Below are positions 36,101 to 44,900 of a stretch of DNA of 64,000 nt, piece by piece. Within the stretch, counting starts at the first letter, position 1; every line of letters starts with the position of its first letter. This DNA comes from Cinnamomum chago (Eukaryota > Streptophyta > Magnoliopsida > Laurales > Lauraceae): assembly GCA_038049695.1 (NCBI GenBank), contig CP142451.1, forward strand, positions 45,581,001-45,645,000, read 5' to 3'. A program made the translations under genes and the position numbers. The notes beneath the pieces were generated by a model. It searched no databases, was not told where the DNA came from, and saw only the letters and a list, made by a program, of their open reading frames with translations.

Positions 36101-36601
36101 TAAACATATTACGTAACAATTTACAGTTTTTAAATGTAGCGCCTCACTATCACTATAATATTCCAAGGATTCCAACTCTGGCAAATATTACAATGTTAAA
36201 ACATTCGATGAGAGAGAGAGAGAGAGCATGAAGTCCAACGAGCTCACTTCAGAGCTAAATAAGTCCAACGAGCTTACTCTAGAGCTAAATTAAAAAAATA
36301 AAAAGAGAGAGTCTAGAGCTAAATTAAAAAAATAAAAAGAGAGAGAGCAAACCAACGAAATATATATTAGTGAACTAGGTGCAAAATAGTTTACCTCAAT
36401 CCCTTTTGGCATGCAACGATAAGATCAACATTTTTAGGAAGCTTCTCCTCCACCTTTGATATGAATTGGCTGCGGCAATATGGCAAAAGTCAAACAATCG
36501 ACAACATTAATATAACATGAAAGTAACAAAAAAAATAGATCAAGAATAGCTTGTTGCATACTTATCATATCTGAACACAGGAATGCCACTCCACCAACCT
36601 C
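16926..36601 (-). CDS. STR11: rhodanese-like domain protein, chloroplast type (STR11-like), 5' end missing
   Basis: Six exons can be joined on the minus strand without a phase error: 36562-36601, 36395-36469, 18034-18121, 17484-17551, 17094-17166 and 16926-17009. They end in TAA, and every intron has GT-AG ends. The product carries 'GGWWSG', then the rhodanese active-site loop 'IVACQKGLRSLAAC' (Cys present), 'NAGYENLFWVQGGLE', then 'GWSDQQRAAAVKEGWGYRL' and a hydrophobic C-terminal helix ('VGLFLLADGLFIGAQQ'). I recognise these as the C-terminal half of the plastid rhodanese-like protein 11 family; the sulfur-transfer function is known only at family level. The N-terminal transit peptide and first exons are not found, and may lie to the right of the window. 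No stop or frameshift is seen in the exons. An AATAAA lies about 100 bp past the stop. Confidence 0.85.
18345..19805. other. intron sequence, partly organelle-like, no intact gene
   Basis: 18345-18900 has GTGGGCCC-rich phrases like those in the LTRs. 19315-19335 reads 'gagccgtatgcggtgagagtc', which resembles the 5' half of a group II intron domain 5; the matching 3' half is missing. A 159-codon open frame (19446-19925) overlaps the mitovirus-like region in another frame, and I do not recognise its product. Confidence 0.4.
19806..20289 (+). pseudogene. mitovirus-like RNA polymerase palm fragments, two fused copies
   Basis: One plus-strand frame carries the RdRp palm block twice. Copy one has 'GIHSSW', 'AAEQVYP' and 'YAILGDDVVIA' (GDD at 19942-19950), then a TAA at 19987. 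Copy two begins at about 20026 with 'LFTLTHHVLVWW' and has 'AEQVHP', 'YAILGDDAVIAD' (GDD at 20122-20130), 'KSLISHSG' and 'FAKRF'. The two GDD codons are 180 bp apart in the same frame. The copies are clearly different in sequence, so this is not a recent tandem duplication. These motifs are typical of mitoviruses, whose sequences are known in plant mitochondrial and nuclear DNA. The stop, the missing fingers domain and the fused palms show it is a non-functional remnant. Confidence 0.75.
20290..20961. other. unassigned intron sequence next to the mitovirus-like remnant
   Basis: Base composition here is less AT-rich than the flanks, like the preceding segment. Open frames exist on both strands (20198-20677, 20412-20849 minus), but none shows a domain I recognise. 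A 38-bp direct repeat with a 50-bp period lies at 20899-20986, at the junction with the gypsy LTR. Confidence 0.35.
20962..21319 (-). repeat. gypsy LTR, family G (copy G1, 3' LTR)
   Basis: The left end 'taatgctggccttagggttagg' is homologous to the start of LTR 28226-28565 (TGATGCAGGCCCTAAGG). On the minus strand the LTR follows an internal region ending '..LQPGEND', equivalent to the 3' end of the gypsy fragment at 27002-27254. Confidence 0.65.
21320..22556 (-). pseudogene. gypsy internal region, decayed protease/RT linker
   Basis: Minus-strand reading across several frames gives the Ty3/gypsy block between protease and RT: 'CDVI' followed by 'LLGWPWLFDREVHH' (compare the usual C-D-V-I...L-L-G-R-P-W) and a Tyr-Ser-Phe/Trp segment, at about 21950-22080. 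Many stops and frame changes are present. The 3' part (21320-21450) ends 'SSSLQPGEND', then the LTR. Solo LTR C1 is inserted at 22562, so sequence beyond 25985 may be its 5' continuation. Confidence 0.65.
22726..23305 (-). mobile_element. hAT-B 3'-end fragment
   Basis: From 'caaggatgaaaata' (22726) this is the reverse complement of the right end of the complete hAT at 52176-57406, running from the terminus through the CGTAGCGG-type subterminal repeats and the poly(A)-rich block to the region just before its stop codon. Homology stops near 23305. No partner terminus was found, so it is a truncated copy. Confidence 0.8.
23900..24570 (+). repeat. GATC/GTGGACC modules in LTR C1
   Basis: Three diverged copies of a roughly 110-bp module start near 23920, 24094 and 24450. 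Each has the order 'GTGGG.CC.CTTGATC..GATC(A/C)G', then 'GGCGAC', then a GGACC/GGGACC end. The same modules recur in LTR C2 (44337-44625 and 51788-52060). Confidence 0.65.
25986..27001. other. G-rich stretch, possibly the 5' part of the minus-strand gypsy
   Basis: Overlapping open frames occur on both strands (26066-26482, 26136-26495, 26703-26933), but no domain is recognisable. A primer-site-like string near 26985-26998 (minus strand 'tagtattagagc') is only a partial match to the tRNA-iMet complement and no LTR adjoins it. Confidence 0.35.
27002..27254 (+). pseudogene. gypsy internal 3' fragment
   Basis: The plus strand codes for 'THGKHNNTYTFVHDGKQ' onwards, the segment after the gypsy protease (compare 'HDG..NTY.F...GK'). 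It runs straight to '..VELFFN' and a polypurine tract (ctagggggaaa) that abuts the LTR at 27255. The whole RT-RNaseH-integrase part is missing between these, so it is a large internal deletion. Confidence 0.65.
27255..27634 (+). repeat. gypsy LTR, family G (copy G2, 3' LTR)
   Basis: Starts TGATGCACCCC directly after a polypurine tract and ends GGGCTTGCAACA. Homologous, in reverse, to 28226-28565, sharing the 'cctaacc.tagggc' end and the 'aataatatt.t' middle. Confidence 0.7.
28226..28565 (-). repeat. gypsy LTR, family G (copy G3)
   Basis: TGATGCAGGCCC...CATGCATCA with an 8-bp terminal palindrome. It splits LTR B2; the flanks gaaag and ataag agree only at 3 of 5, so the TSD has decayed or one junction is altered. 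Confidence 0.65.
29652..29802. mobile_element. fold-back MITE in a TA microsatellite
   Basis: Two arms of about 64 bp starting 'ggagatgctcctatgagagc' are near-perfect inverted repeats around a roughly 22-nt loop. TA-dinucleotide runs lie on both sides. There is no coding capacity. Insertion into TA repeats recalls the Micron-type MITEs of rice, but family membership is inferred. Confidence 0.75.
29898..33580 (+). repeat. solo LTR, family A (copy A2)
   Basis: TGTAAGATGAAGATCCCG...GGATGTGACA, 3683 bp, with a perfect 5-bp TSD tgatg (29893-29897 and 33581-33585). Homologous in reverse to 6857-11053. No coding frame; a 49-bp tandem duplication is at 32261-32358. Confidence 0.85.
32261..32358. repeat. 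49-bp tandem duplication in LTR A2
   Basis: The block 'ggattgacattccacccatg' onwards to 'gacggga' occurs twice, offset by 49 bp, nearly identical, so it arose after insertion or very recently in the family. Confidence 0.85.
34143..35100 (-). pseudogene. Ty1/copia RT-RNaseH remnant
   Basis: The minus strand from 35096 reads 'ILLVYVDD', then scattered RT pieces including 'LYRTLVGCLIYL...ISYAVQVVSEFM' (34620-34883) and decayed RNase H sequence ending 'KLMLLD' near 34150. Many frameshifts and stops are present. LTR B2 is inserted at its downstream end. It is more decayed than Copia-1, -2 or -3 and therefore probably the oldest copia piece in the window. Confidence 0.75.
35101..36394. repeat. simple-sequence and short-repeat region of the giant intron
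   Basis: GACTCGG-type inverted phrases (35115-35180), GA runs (35288-35312, 35545-35562, 36211-36227), a CAG/'cagtaggca' cluster (35385-35535) and two short tandem duplications (36230-36346) follow each other. Open frames here translate these repeats (Leu/Cys-rich strings) and are not genes. Confidence 0.6.
36395..36601 (-). CDS. STR11: STR11-like gene, two upstream exons
   Basis: The exon at 36562-36601 (40 bp) encodes 'GWWSGIPVFRYD'. The exon at 36395-36469 (75 bp) encodes 'QFISKVEEKLPKNVDLIVAC', then 'QKGLR', which includes the rhodanese catalytic Cys. They are split by a 92-bp intron with gtatgc and cag ends. The last exon base pattern (AG, donor gtaaac) joins in phase to the exon at 18121, giving the continuous 'GLRSLAAC'. 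The exon that should precede 36601 was looked for and not found in the host segments to the right. Confidence 0.85.
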
Positions 36602-36833
36602 CTGCGCAGACACAAACCAATTACAGGGATTAGCTTTCTTTTCATCCCCAACCCAACCATCCCATAATAAAAGGAAAAAGAAAAAAACAAAAAAAGAACA
36701 GACATACACATCAAATCCTGAAAGAGAATACCAAACAAACACAAAATAAATAAATAAAATAAAAAATTACAATATTGTTTCACAAAAACTTGGTCATTTC
36801 CATCAAAATACAAATAAGTTTATCATCATTATC

Positions 36834-37261
36834 TGATGCAGCGTAGGGAAGAGGAAGAATAGCCGAAGGGCTAATCTCCAAGCCAAACAGCTTAGGGTAG
36901 GAAGTCTAAGTCTCACACCACAGACTAGAAGAAACAATGGAAAAGAAAACTCAATCTTCTAATCAAATTCAATGTGTTGATTGAGAAGCATTACAATCCT
37001 TATAAAGACTAATTGAGGAAACAACTCTAAGATAGACTTTCTAACATCATCATCATCAAAGCCTTGTCCCAACTATGTTGATAGACTTTCTAACAATTAT
37101 CCCTAATTATTAGCTAATACTAAAATTAAGGAATCTAAGAAAATCAAATCTAGGAAAATCAGGAAGATTCCGTTGAAGATCTCCCACTTTATTGGGCCTT
37201 ATTGGACTTGGACTTCCTAGTGCACACTTTGAAGCGGGGCCCAGTAGTCTGGCCTGCATCA
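36834..37261 (-). repeat. solo LTR, family G (copy G4)
   Basis: TGATGCAG...CTGCATCA with inverted 8-bp ends and a perfect 5-bp TSD ttatc (36829-36833 and 37262-37266); 428 bp, with a TATA-like 'tttataagg' on the minus strand. It lies 5' of the known STR11-like exons. Confidence 0.85.
37046..37079 (-). mobile_element. 34-bp retroposon tail with 15-bp TSD
   Basis: The insert reads on the minus strand 'aacatagttgggacaaggc', then 'tttgatgatgatgat'. It is flanked by exact 15-bp copies of gatagactttctaac (37031-37045 and 37080-37094). The sequence matches the kind of 3' end seen on plant RTE LINEs and their SINE partners, here cut to its last 34 bases. Confidence 0.8.
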
Positions 37262-37818
37262 TTATCATGTACACCACCTTCAGAATCTAAGCCTTATTCC
37301 ATTGATCCGGGGTCATCTTAATGTGTTCTACTCAAGAGAAGCGAAGAATAACCAAAACTTTTTTGATAAAGTTGTCCAAGAGCTCTCTCAGAGTGCATGC
37401 AAATGATATAATGATTTTGAGTGTGACTAACCCTAAATATCCAGTGATGCCACTGTTACTTATGCTTTCCACTTGACCTTATTCAAGGCCAGGATCACAA
37501 TATAACTAAATGAAATGTAATATGAATCGATGCATTTCCCTTTGGGATTTATCACTGTAACTAATACAAGGCTTACCATAATAATGGTTACAATCAAGCA
37601 ATATACAATTTCTCAGTAACATTGATAAGAGATATTGAAGAAGGAAGTTGAGAACAAAATGATTTTGGGACAGAATTAGAGGAAACAACATGTGAAAACG
37701 AGGACAGCATTGATCAAGAGAGAGAATAAACAAATGAAAGACAAGTGGAATTTGAAGAGTTAGATTTGGTTAATGATGAGATGGACCACTCAATGGTTCT
37801 TATCGCAATCCCAATTCT

Positions 37819-37929
37819 TCTTTTTTTTTTTATAACGGAGGATGTCCCAGCCCTTTGGGCTGGACTAATCCCTATGGGCCCCTGGGGAGCCGGGTAAATC
37901 CCCTATGGCCCTAGCATGGTAGCACAGTT
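37819..37929 (-). mobile_element. short SINE, same family as 6372-6600
   Basis: Reverse orientation, with a poly(T) tract at the left. On the minus strand 'ctgtgctaccatgctaggg' onwards to 'acatcctccgtta' matches the 3' half of the 6372 SINE ('cttgtgctaccacctaggg' to 'accctccgtta'). TSD tatcgcaatcccaattct (37801-37818) and tatcgcaatgccacttct (37930-37947), two mismatches. The tRNA-like head is missing, so this copy is 5'-truncated. Confidence 0.8.
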
Positions 37930-38189
37930 TATCGCAATGCCACTTCTAAAACTGCCCATTTGTTCGTCAGAAAACAAATCAATTGTTCCAATGCTTTCAC
38001 GAGAAGATCTACTCATCTTTGGGGATGAACGCCGGATAGTCAAAGTTTGCAGTATGGTAGTCCAAATTCTACAATTGAAACATCAATTCTCTCAATAGCA
38101 CATCCAGTCAAAATTCGGCCATCAAAGGATACAATGCCGAAAGCTAACTTGGAGGAAAATATTGTGTCAAGCTTTAAGGCCCTACACCC

Positions 38190-38980
38190 CATAGTTTTGA
38201 AAATCGGAATCGTATCACAAATCATTCATACCTATGTATCAAATTGAATCCTACATCGTACTGCGAATAGTAGGATTTTTATTTTTTTATCAAAATGAAA
38301 AATAATTAAAAATTAATAGGAAAAAGAAAAAAGTAGTTATTCAAAACCATCCATTTTCCCAATTATAGCAATACAAAGATAATTATAAACAAATCTATCA
38401 TACAATTATATCAAGAATATCATAATATATATTAATATATCATAAATGATGTGCAAATAGTTAAATAAGTTTAAGGTATCAATATATATTTATTTTTTAT
38501 CTTTAAATCAAAATATTAAAATGAAAAAATAAAATCCAAACCATCAATCTTACGCAGTAGGATATCTCTTTAAGTTAAGGTGTTTATGAAAAAAAATATA
38601 TTATCAAAAAGGAAGATAGGGACAACCATCATACGTACAGTCGAATGCTTTAATTAAATGCATGTCTTTTTATTCATCTCTAAAACCTCCCCAAAGCCGC
38701 AAAAATTCTTAAGAGGTTTCGTTAACTACTAAATAACATTCTAAAAGTAAAAAGGCTAAAAAAAAGAAAGAAAAATGTAAATGATTGTTAATATTCTAGC
38801 TCAGCCGAATCGCTTGAATCGTAAGATTCAATGAAATGAGTATCAAATCATAAGATTCACACATGAATCCTAAGATTCATTTACAAATGGGACTCATTGC
38901 ATACATATGAATTGTTTTCCTTAAGATTCGGGATACGAATTGGGATTCAAGATACGAATCGTAGGATTCTGATAACTATG
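38190..38980. mobile_element. hAT-type MITE, 791 bp
   Basis: The ends CATAGTTTTGAAAATCGG and, inverted, CATAGTTATCAGAATCC share the first seven bases and the following GAATC/CGTATC blocks. A perfect 8-bp TSD, ctacaccc, is at 38182-38189 and 38981-38988. The interior is AT-rich with 'gattc' repeats near the right end and no transposase. Confidence 0.85.
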
Positions 38981-39173
38981 CTACACCCTACACAAAGAAT
39001 GATGATTAACAAGGAAATTAGAAGTTCAAAAAATGGATTTTCAACCTAGGAGGACACTCGCAGAACTCAAGGTTGAGTGCTTCTCAAGGTGAGACTGATG
39101 CAAATTGAGTCGGTCATCTGACTGCATGGACCTGGCCGAGTATTGGGTCTTTGCTTCTTTTAATTTTCATCTT

Positions 39174-41451
39174 TGTAAGGTCCCGGTCTTGATTAATTGT
39201 GAATTGTGATTATGTTAAATAACGGTGTTTAGTGATAATCAGACGATGATTAATTGATAATTAACTAGGTTTAGGTGTTAGATTTACTATTTAAGTGTTT
39301 TAGTAGTTTTTGGACCTAGTTGGGTAGATAAAAGGATCTATTGGTAATTTTGGGAGATTCTGAGGGGCTCCCCGCAATATTTGAAATATAGCAATATAGG
39401 GTCCGTTGGGTACAAGTCATTGTCGTGGGAGACTTTGTTGAAGGGAAGAGACCCTTTTGAGCTATTCCTTCTTCCCCGTTGCCGCCACCACGCTCAATCA
39501 TCACCGCTAACGAGATCCCTATCTTCTCTTTCCTCATCTCCCCTTGGATATCTTTTCTCATTCTGTAATTAAGTTGATATTCTCTCTAGCTTCCTTACAG
39601 GCTCTTCTTATGAGATTTGATGTGGAATTCAATCCCTAACCCTCTCTCCCTTGGATTTGCTTGAAGGATATTTAGATTTGGGTGGTTCGTGAGATTGGAC
39701 TGCTAGGAGGGGTTTTGGCTTGAGGATTTGGTATTTGGAGTGGTTTTTCCCAAATTGAAGACTAAGGCAAGTAACAATATAAGGATTTCATAGCATGCAT
39801 GTTAGATCTCTTGATTCTTGCAATGAATTACTCTAGATCTCCAAATTCTAAGCTCATGTAGTTGGAAACCCTTTTGAGATGGAAGACCTTAGATCTTGTT
39901 GATTAAAAGGCTGTAAAAGGTATGGAATGCCTAATTGATGTGTTTTTCAAATTTGAGTGAAAGGTGGGACCATTTCCCCCGAAATTGAACCAATTCCGCA
40001 CTCAACTGAAGTTTCTAGGAAGCTACGGCGACTAGTGCTACATCCACAGCTAACTGTAGGCTCCTGAGCAGCTCACCATGAGTGTTTGGCGGTTACCTTT
40101 TTCAGAGAGCCAAAAATGCAAGATTAACTCTACAACTACCTCAGGGATAGCTGTAGGGGTTATCCACCACTAATCCTAAGGCTAACTGTAGTACAATCAC
40201 AGCTAACCATAACCATTTTAAAGCTAATCATAGGCCAGGTTTTTCCATGGTGGAGAATCTTGACCCTAGGACTCATTGATTATGATTGGAACCCTTACCC
40301 TAATCTAATGGCTTTGGAATGTGTGACTTTCGGCAAGTGGATGTCCTAGCTTAACAATCAGAATTTTAAAGAGCCTTCTGAATTCAGAATATGCAGTAAA
40401 GAAAAACAGAAATTCAGAATTTTAATGGTGAAGGAACAATGCTGAAAAATCACCAAACTCACCTTTAAAGAGCCTTCTCAATCTCCTAGCATCCACATGA
40501 TACAAGAGAGAAGAAAAAACAAAGCAAAACTATGCTTTCTGAAACTTTTTATTTTCGGGTACTGGAACATGAACAGTACTGACGAAAATAACACCTCTAT
40601 ATAAGACTTCGAATCACCTCAAAACCCTAAGAAACCTACTTTAGTTGAATCCTACCACAAATAGAAGTCCCAAACAAACTTTCTAATTGGAATAAATCCA
40701 GAAATTAACAAGAAAAATAAAAGAAATCAGAAAACTCCATAATCTGGGTCGTCTCAGGCACTTTAGAGGAGATCTGCTGCGGGCCCCAAATGGCCCATGT
40801 GATGATGGGAGGAACCCAACAATCCTGTAATTAAAGCCACTCATGGGCGAACCCATTACTACTGGTCTCATATGAATTGGGTCAGTTTTGACCAAGCTAA
40901 CCTGCTGCTAAAAAACCCTACACGTGGGTGACCTGTTTCTTGTTATTAGTTTCTGGAAAATTGCATAACAGACCCTATACTTCTGCTTATTGCCAAAACA
41001 GCCCCTGAATTCATATCTGAGCAAAACTCTTGGCTGTTTGGGCCCAAGTTTTCAATCAAAACTTGACGGGACCTTTACCGGCCATCTTAGGATGCTCCAA
41101 TTGTGCATATAGGATTCAGCTAGCACAATGATATCTTCATCATCAAATTCTACATCACTGTTATATACCTTTCTTTGTGCCCATGTTCTGGCCAGATTGT
41201 AACTAAGCTACTTTTATTCTCTTTGCAACACTATCAAACTTGTTACTTGCTTAGATCCATATCACCATGGCGTTGGTAAACTATATTGAGATAAACGTTT
41301 ATAGCTTCCACATTGTTATTTGACGAGTGATGAAAAAATGTGACATATCCTCACAATGCAAACTTCAATCCAAATGGGGAAGTTTTTAAATAATCCCGCT
41401 TGGAACTCAGACTTTCTTGTTTATAAGGAAATCTAGTTTCAGGGTGTGACA
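39174..41451 (+). repeat. solo LTR, family B (copy B1)
   Basis: TGTAAGGTCCCGG...GGGTGTGACA, 2278 bp, perfect TSD atctt (39169-39173 and 41452-41456). The uninterrupted reference copy for family B; no coding frames of note. Confidence 0.85.
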
Positions 41452-41456
41452 ATCTT

Positions 41457-41804
41457 CAACTAAATTATGTTGCCCATTTGTTGTGCAGTTCAGACTTTTT
41501 CTGTCTTTTTTGTCAATGGCCGACATTAGTCTCCACCGTTATCTCAATGGTTGAGATGAGATTTAGGGTCGTCTTGTGGGACCTATTTAAGCAATGAAAA
41601 GAGGATGAAGAAGGGAGATTTTGAAATTTGAAGAAAATAACACTACTAAATCTGTGAATAGGTTCAGTTTGTTGCAAACTATTGCTACAGGCAAAATGGT
41701 TTGCACCAAATACCCAGCCCGAGAAATTATATTTAAATAATATAATTAATATCAGCAATTTTTATTAATTAATAATATGTAAATAATATGGAAAATTTGG
41801 CCAT
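41457..41804. other. unassigned sequence between LTRs B1 and B3
   Basis: Continues the sequence interrupted by B1; may be the rest of the family G LTR that starts near 39108. No gene seen. Confidence 0.35.
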
Positions 41805-41869
41805 TGGGATTAGGGCGTGATTTGGACATAGTTAATGAATAATTACGAAAATTATTAGTTGGTAATTTA

Positions 41870-41931
41870 TTAGTTGTGAATTATTAGTTGTGAAAATAAT
41901 TACTAATTCACAACTAATAATTCACAACTAA
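41870..41931. repeat. perfect 25-bp hairpin in LTR B3
   Basis: Arm 'ttagttgtgaattattagtt' plus five bases (41870-41894) is exactly complementary to 41907-41931, with a 12-nt spacer. Each arm is itself an internal repeat of ttagttgtgaa. Confidence 0.85.
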
Positions 41932-44900
41932 TTCCTAGATGGTTTCGAGGGGTTTTGGACCAAGTTAGGTAGCTAGAAAGACTTTTGTAATTTTGGGGGA
42001 AAGTAAGGGGTCATTTGTAATTACAGAAATAGGACGATTTTGGGTCTGTTGGGTAGAGAATTTCATACCGAGCAACTTTCGTGCTTTGTCCGGGTCCATT
42101 TGAGGCCTTGAAGACCCTTTTCCAGCCCAATCTCTAAATTTCCATGAATATAGAGAGAAAAGGACCAATTTGTAAATAGCAATAAGATGCTCACCTCATA
42201 ACCCAACTCCCGCACTTATTTTTCCCTCTTCTCAAACAACATCTCAGCTGGAAATCTTCTCCTTCCCTTCCTCCTTGCTTCCAATCAGCTAAGGAGACCT
42301 TTGCAAGTGGGATTTCTCAAGCCCCAACTCATCTTCTTCTACTTCTCCATCAAGTTTCCTCTCTTCCAAGCTCAAGGTTTCCTTCCCATTGCTTCCATTG
42401 GTGAGTTTCTCTTCTCTAAACTTCTACCTTTGACTTAGACATGGCTAATGGACTGTAGTGTTGATGCATGCAAGACCCATCTCCATTCTCTTCATCTTGT
42501 TGAGTAGGAGCCTTTGGAAGGGTAACAAAATTGGGGGTTTTAGCTTAAAGCTTGGTTTCTTGGTGGATTGGTTTGATCTTTGAGAGAAATTTCTTGATTT
42601 CATCCCAAGACAAGTGAAGATTTATAATTTCTATACATGCACACTATCTTTCAGTTGATTTCATGAATATTCTACTCTAGATACCCCATTCAAGCTCATT
42701 TGGTGATTTTTTGTTCAATTGCATGTTTTGGAAGAAGAATGGTTTGAATGCCCTATTAGTTAGTGTAAATGTGACCTGAATAGGGCTTTGCATGCCCTCA
42801 TTTTTGTAGTTTTAAGCCTAGGTGTTGATGGGAGAAAATTCCCCATTGAATCAACTAGGTTTGAGGTTTAACTGCACCAAACTAGAATTCTTTGGTGGCC
42901 CGAAGAGTTCCCTCGAGCACCCAACCAAGAATGTCCTTTTTGGACCTAAACCCAGATAGTTGTGCTGAGTTTTAGGGGGGCCGAAGGAAAACCTTCAAGG
43001 GCCCAAAGAGGTCCTAGGGGGACCGAAGGAAAAACCTTTGGGGTCCGAAGGGGGGACTGAAGATTGCAATCAGTGAAAAAACCAGAGAGCACCCATTTTT
43101 CTGATACCCAGTTGGGACTATCTCGGTTGACCGAACTTGGACCTCGGTCGCCCAATGAAACCAGGTTCTATAAAGGGCTTTTTACCTAGAATTGGATATA
43201 GTTTTGGTACCCATGGACCTTTCCCAACCTTAATGAGTTGTGAGAACTTGGTGGTGTTTAGAGCAAACACTCACCTACGGGTTGCCAGGAATTCGAATAT
43301 AAGGCAATAATAAAACAAAGGTGTTGGCTTAAGACCTTTGATGCACATTAAATTAAGTAACACCAAGATTATGATAGCATGGGGGCATCAGAGACCTTAG
43401 GCCTACATATAGTTGGATAGGGTTGCTAACGAGCAATCTGTACCATAAGATGGAATTGTAACTTACCCCTTGACTTGTCATTAATCCTTTAAGCATATGC
43501 ACTTATATTGAGCTCCATTATTCGCATGGGTTATACATGCATCCTTATTGTTGTCTTATGTTATATGTCTTATGTAATCGGACCTGTACACCCTTAGGAT
43601 GGTTTAGACTCATGTAAGAAAGTGTATTTCTATGTACACTCTATTTATGGTATTTTATTTGAGATATGAGACTACTCTTTATGCATGTGATCTGTTAGGC
43701 CTATTTATGTAATATCCTGAGCCATCTGGGCCCCAGTTTTAGCCTAATTGTATGGCCCAGGTGGGACCCTCGAATATTGTTAGAAGAGTCCCACGTGGGA
43801 TGGTATCAAAGTAAATTAGGAGTTGTATCCTAACTCCAAAAGCGAGACCCACGTGTCTTGTAGGACTAGGACTATATGTCCAATTGGCAGATGACTCTAG
43901 GAGTAGTTTGAATAGAGTTATAACTCTAGTGTTTATATAACAAACCAACGACCCTTGTATCCTATTCTCCTCCTTTTTGAGAAAAAAAAATCTTAGAGAG
44001 AGTTTGTGAAAAAGAAGGCAATCAGTAAGCAGCGGGTGTCCTACTCGCACCCGCACATCGCTAAGGCAACGATCGCTTATCAAAAGTGAGTGGATCTTCC
44101 TAAATATCTAGATGGTTTAACTAAGATGATTGATAATGGAGTATGATTCAATCATCCGGTGATTGTCTGTAACCATGGAATAGATTTGAAATCTGTTTTG
44201 AGCCAAGGAATTGTGTAGGAATGGTTGTTTGTATGATACAATTAATCTGGAGTGAAAATCCCTGAGCATCCATCGAATCGGCTTGCAAATTGATGGGAAA
44301 CAGAGGCTGGCGTCAATGTGCAAATTGACAGTGGAGAGTTGTGGGACCCCCTGGCCCACAGTATGGACGATCTAGACCAGGGAGTAGGAGGCCTACCCCT
44401 AGTCGACCATGGAGGATATGGACCCAATGGAGGTGGGCCCTGGTTGGGCCACCATCCACTTGATTTTAATGTCACAGGCGTGAGTTTGATGAAAACTGGG
44501 CTGAAGGTCAACAGCTGTTGTGGGACCCATCAGTAGACCTGATCGGAGATCAGGACGACACATCCTTTAGGGGACCCCTGGGCAACCCGTAGTACAGTGG
44601 ACCCATGAGAGGTGGGTCCCACCATAGTACTCATCTAATTGTTTTGGTAATCAGGAGGCGTCAAAATCAGAAATTTGGGCTCTTTGCCAACAGACCCTAA
44701 GGGGACCCTCTGTTGGAAAATAGGTGGGCCATTCAGATAGGTTTCAAAAACTTTTGACCCACTTGATGCAGGGATCAACTATCTAGAAAGCAACAAACCC
44801 AGTCCAGGATGCAATCCCTCAAACTCATAAATCATGTACAGCAATATAACCTATCTAGAAGATAGAAAACAACACCTAAACATGCAACCACGAAATCTAC

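Larger units (their letters stand above)
18122..36394 (-). other. 18.3-kb intron of the STR11-like gene
   Basis: Bounded by donor GTAAAC (36389-36394 on the minus strand) and an acceptor ending CAG (18122-18124). It contains mitovirus-like fragments, gypsy remnants, solo LTRs A2, B2 and C1, a hAT end, a fold-back MITE and a copia remnant. Removing the recognised insertions leaves only a few kilobases. Elements occur in both orientations. Confidence 0.8.
37267..39168. other. decayed element DNA carrying a SINE and a hAT MITE
   Basis: With the SINE (37819-37929) and MITE (38190-38980) removed, plus-strand frames read acidic segments around 37740-38100 that I cannot assign. The right end (39040-39107) reads like the 3' end of the family G gypsy interior, followed by a TGATGCA LTR start at about 39108, which is then broken by LTR B1. 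A gypsy origin is therefore likely but unproven. Confidence 0.4.
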
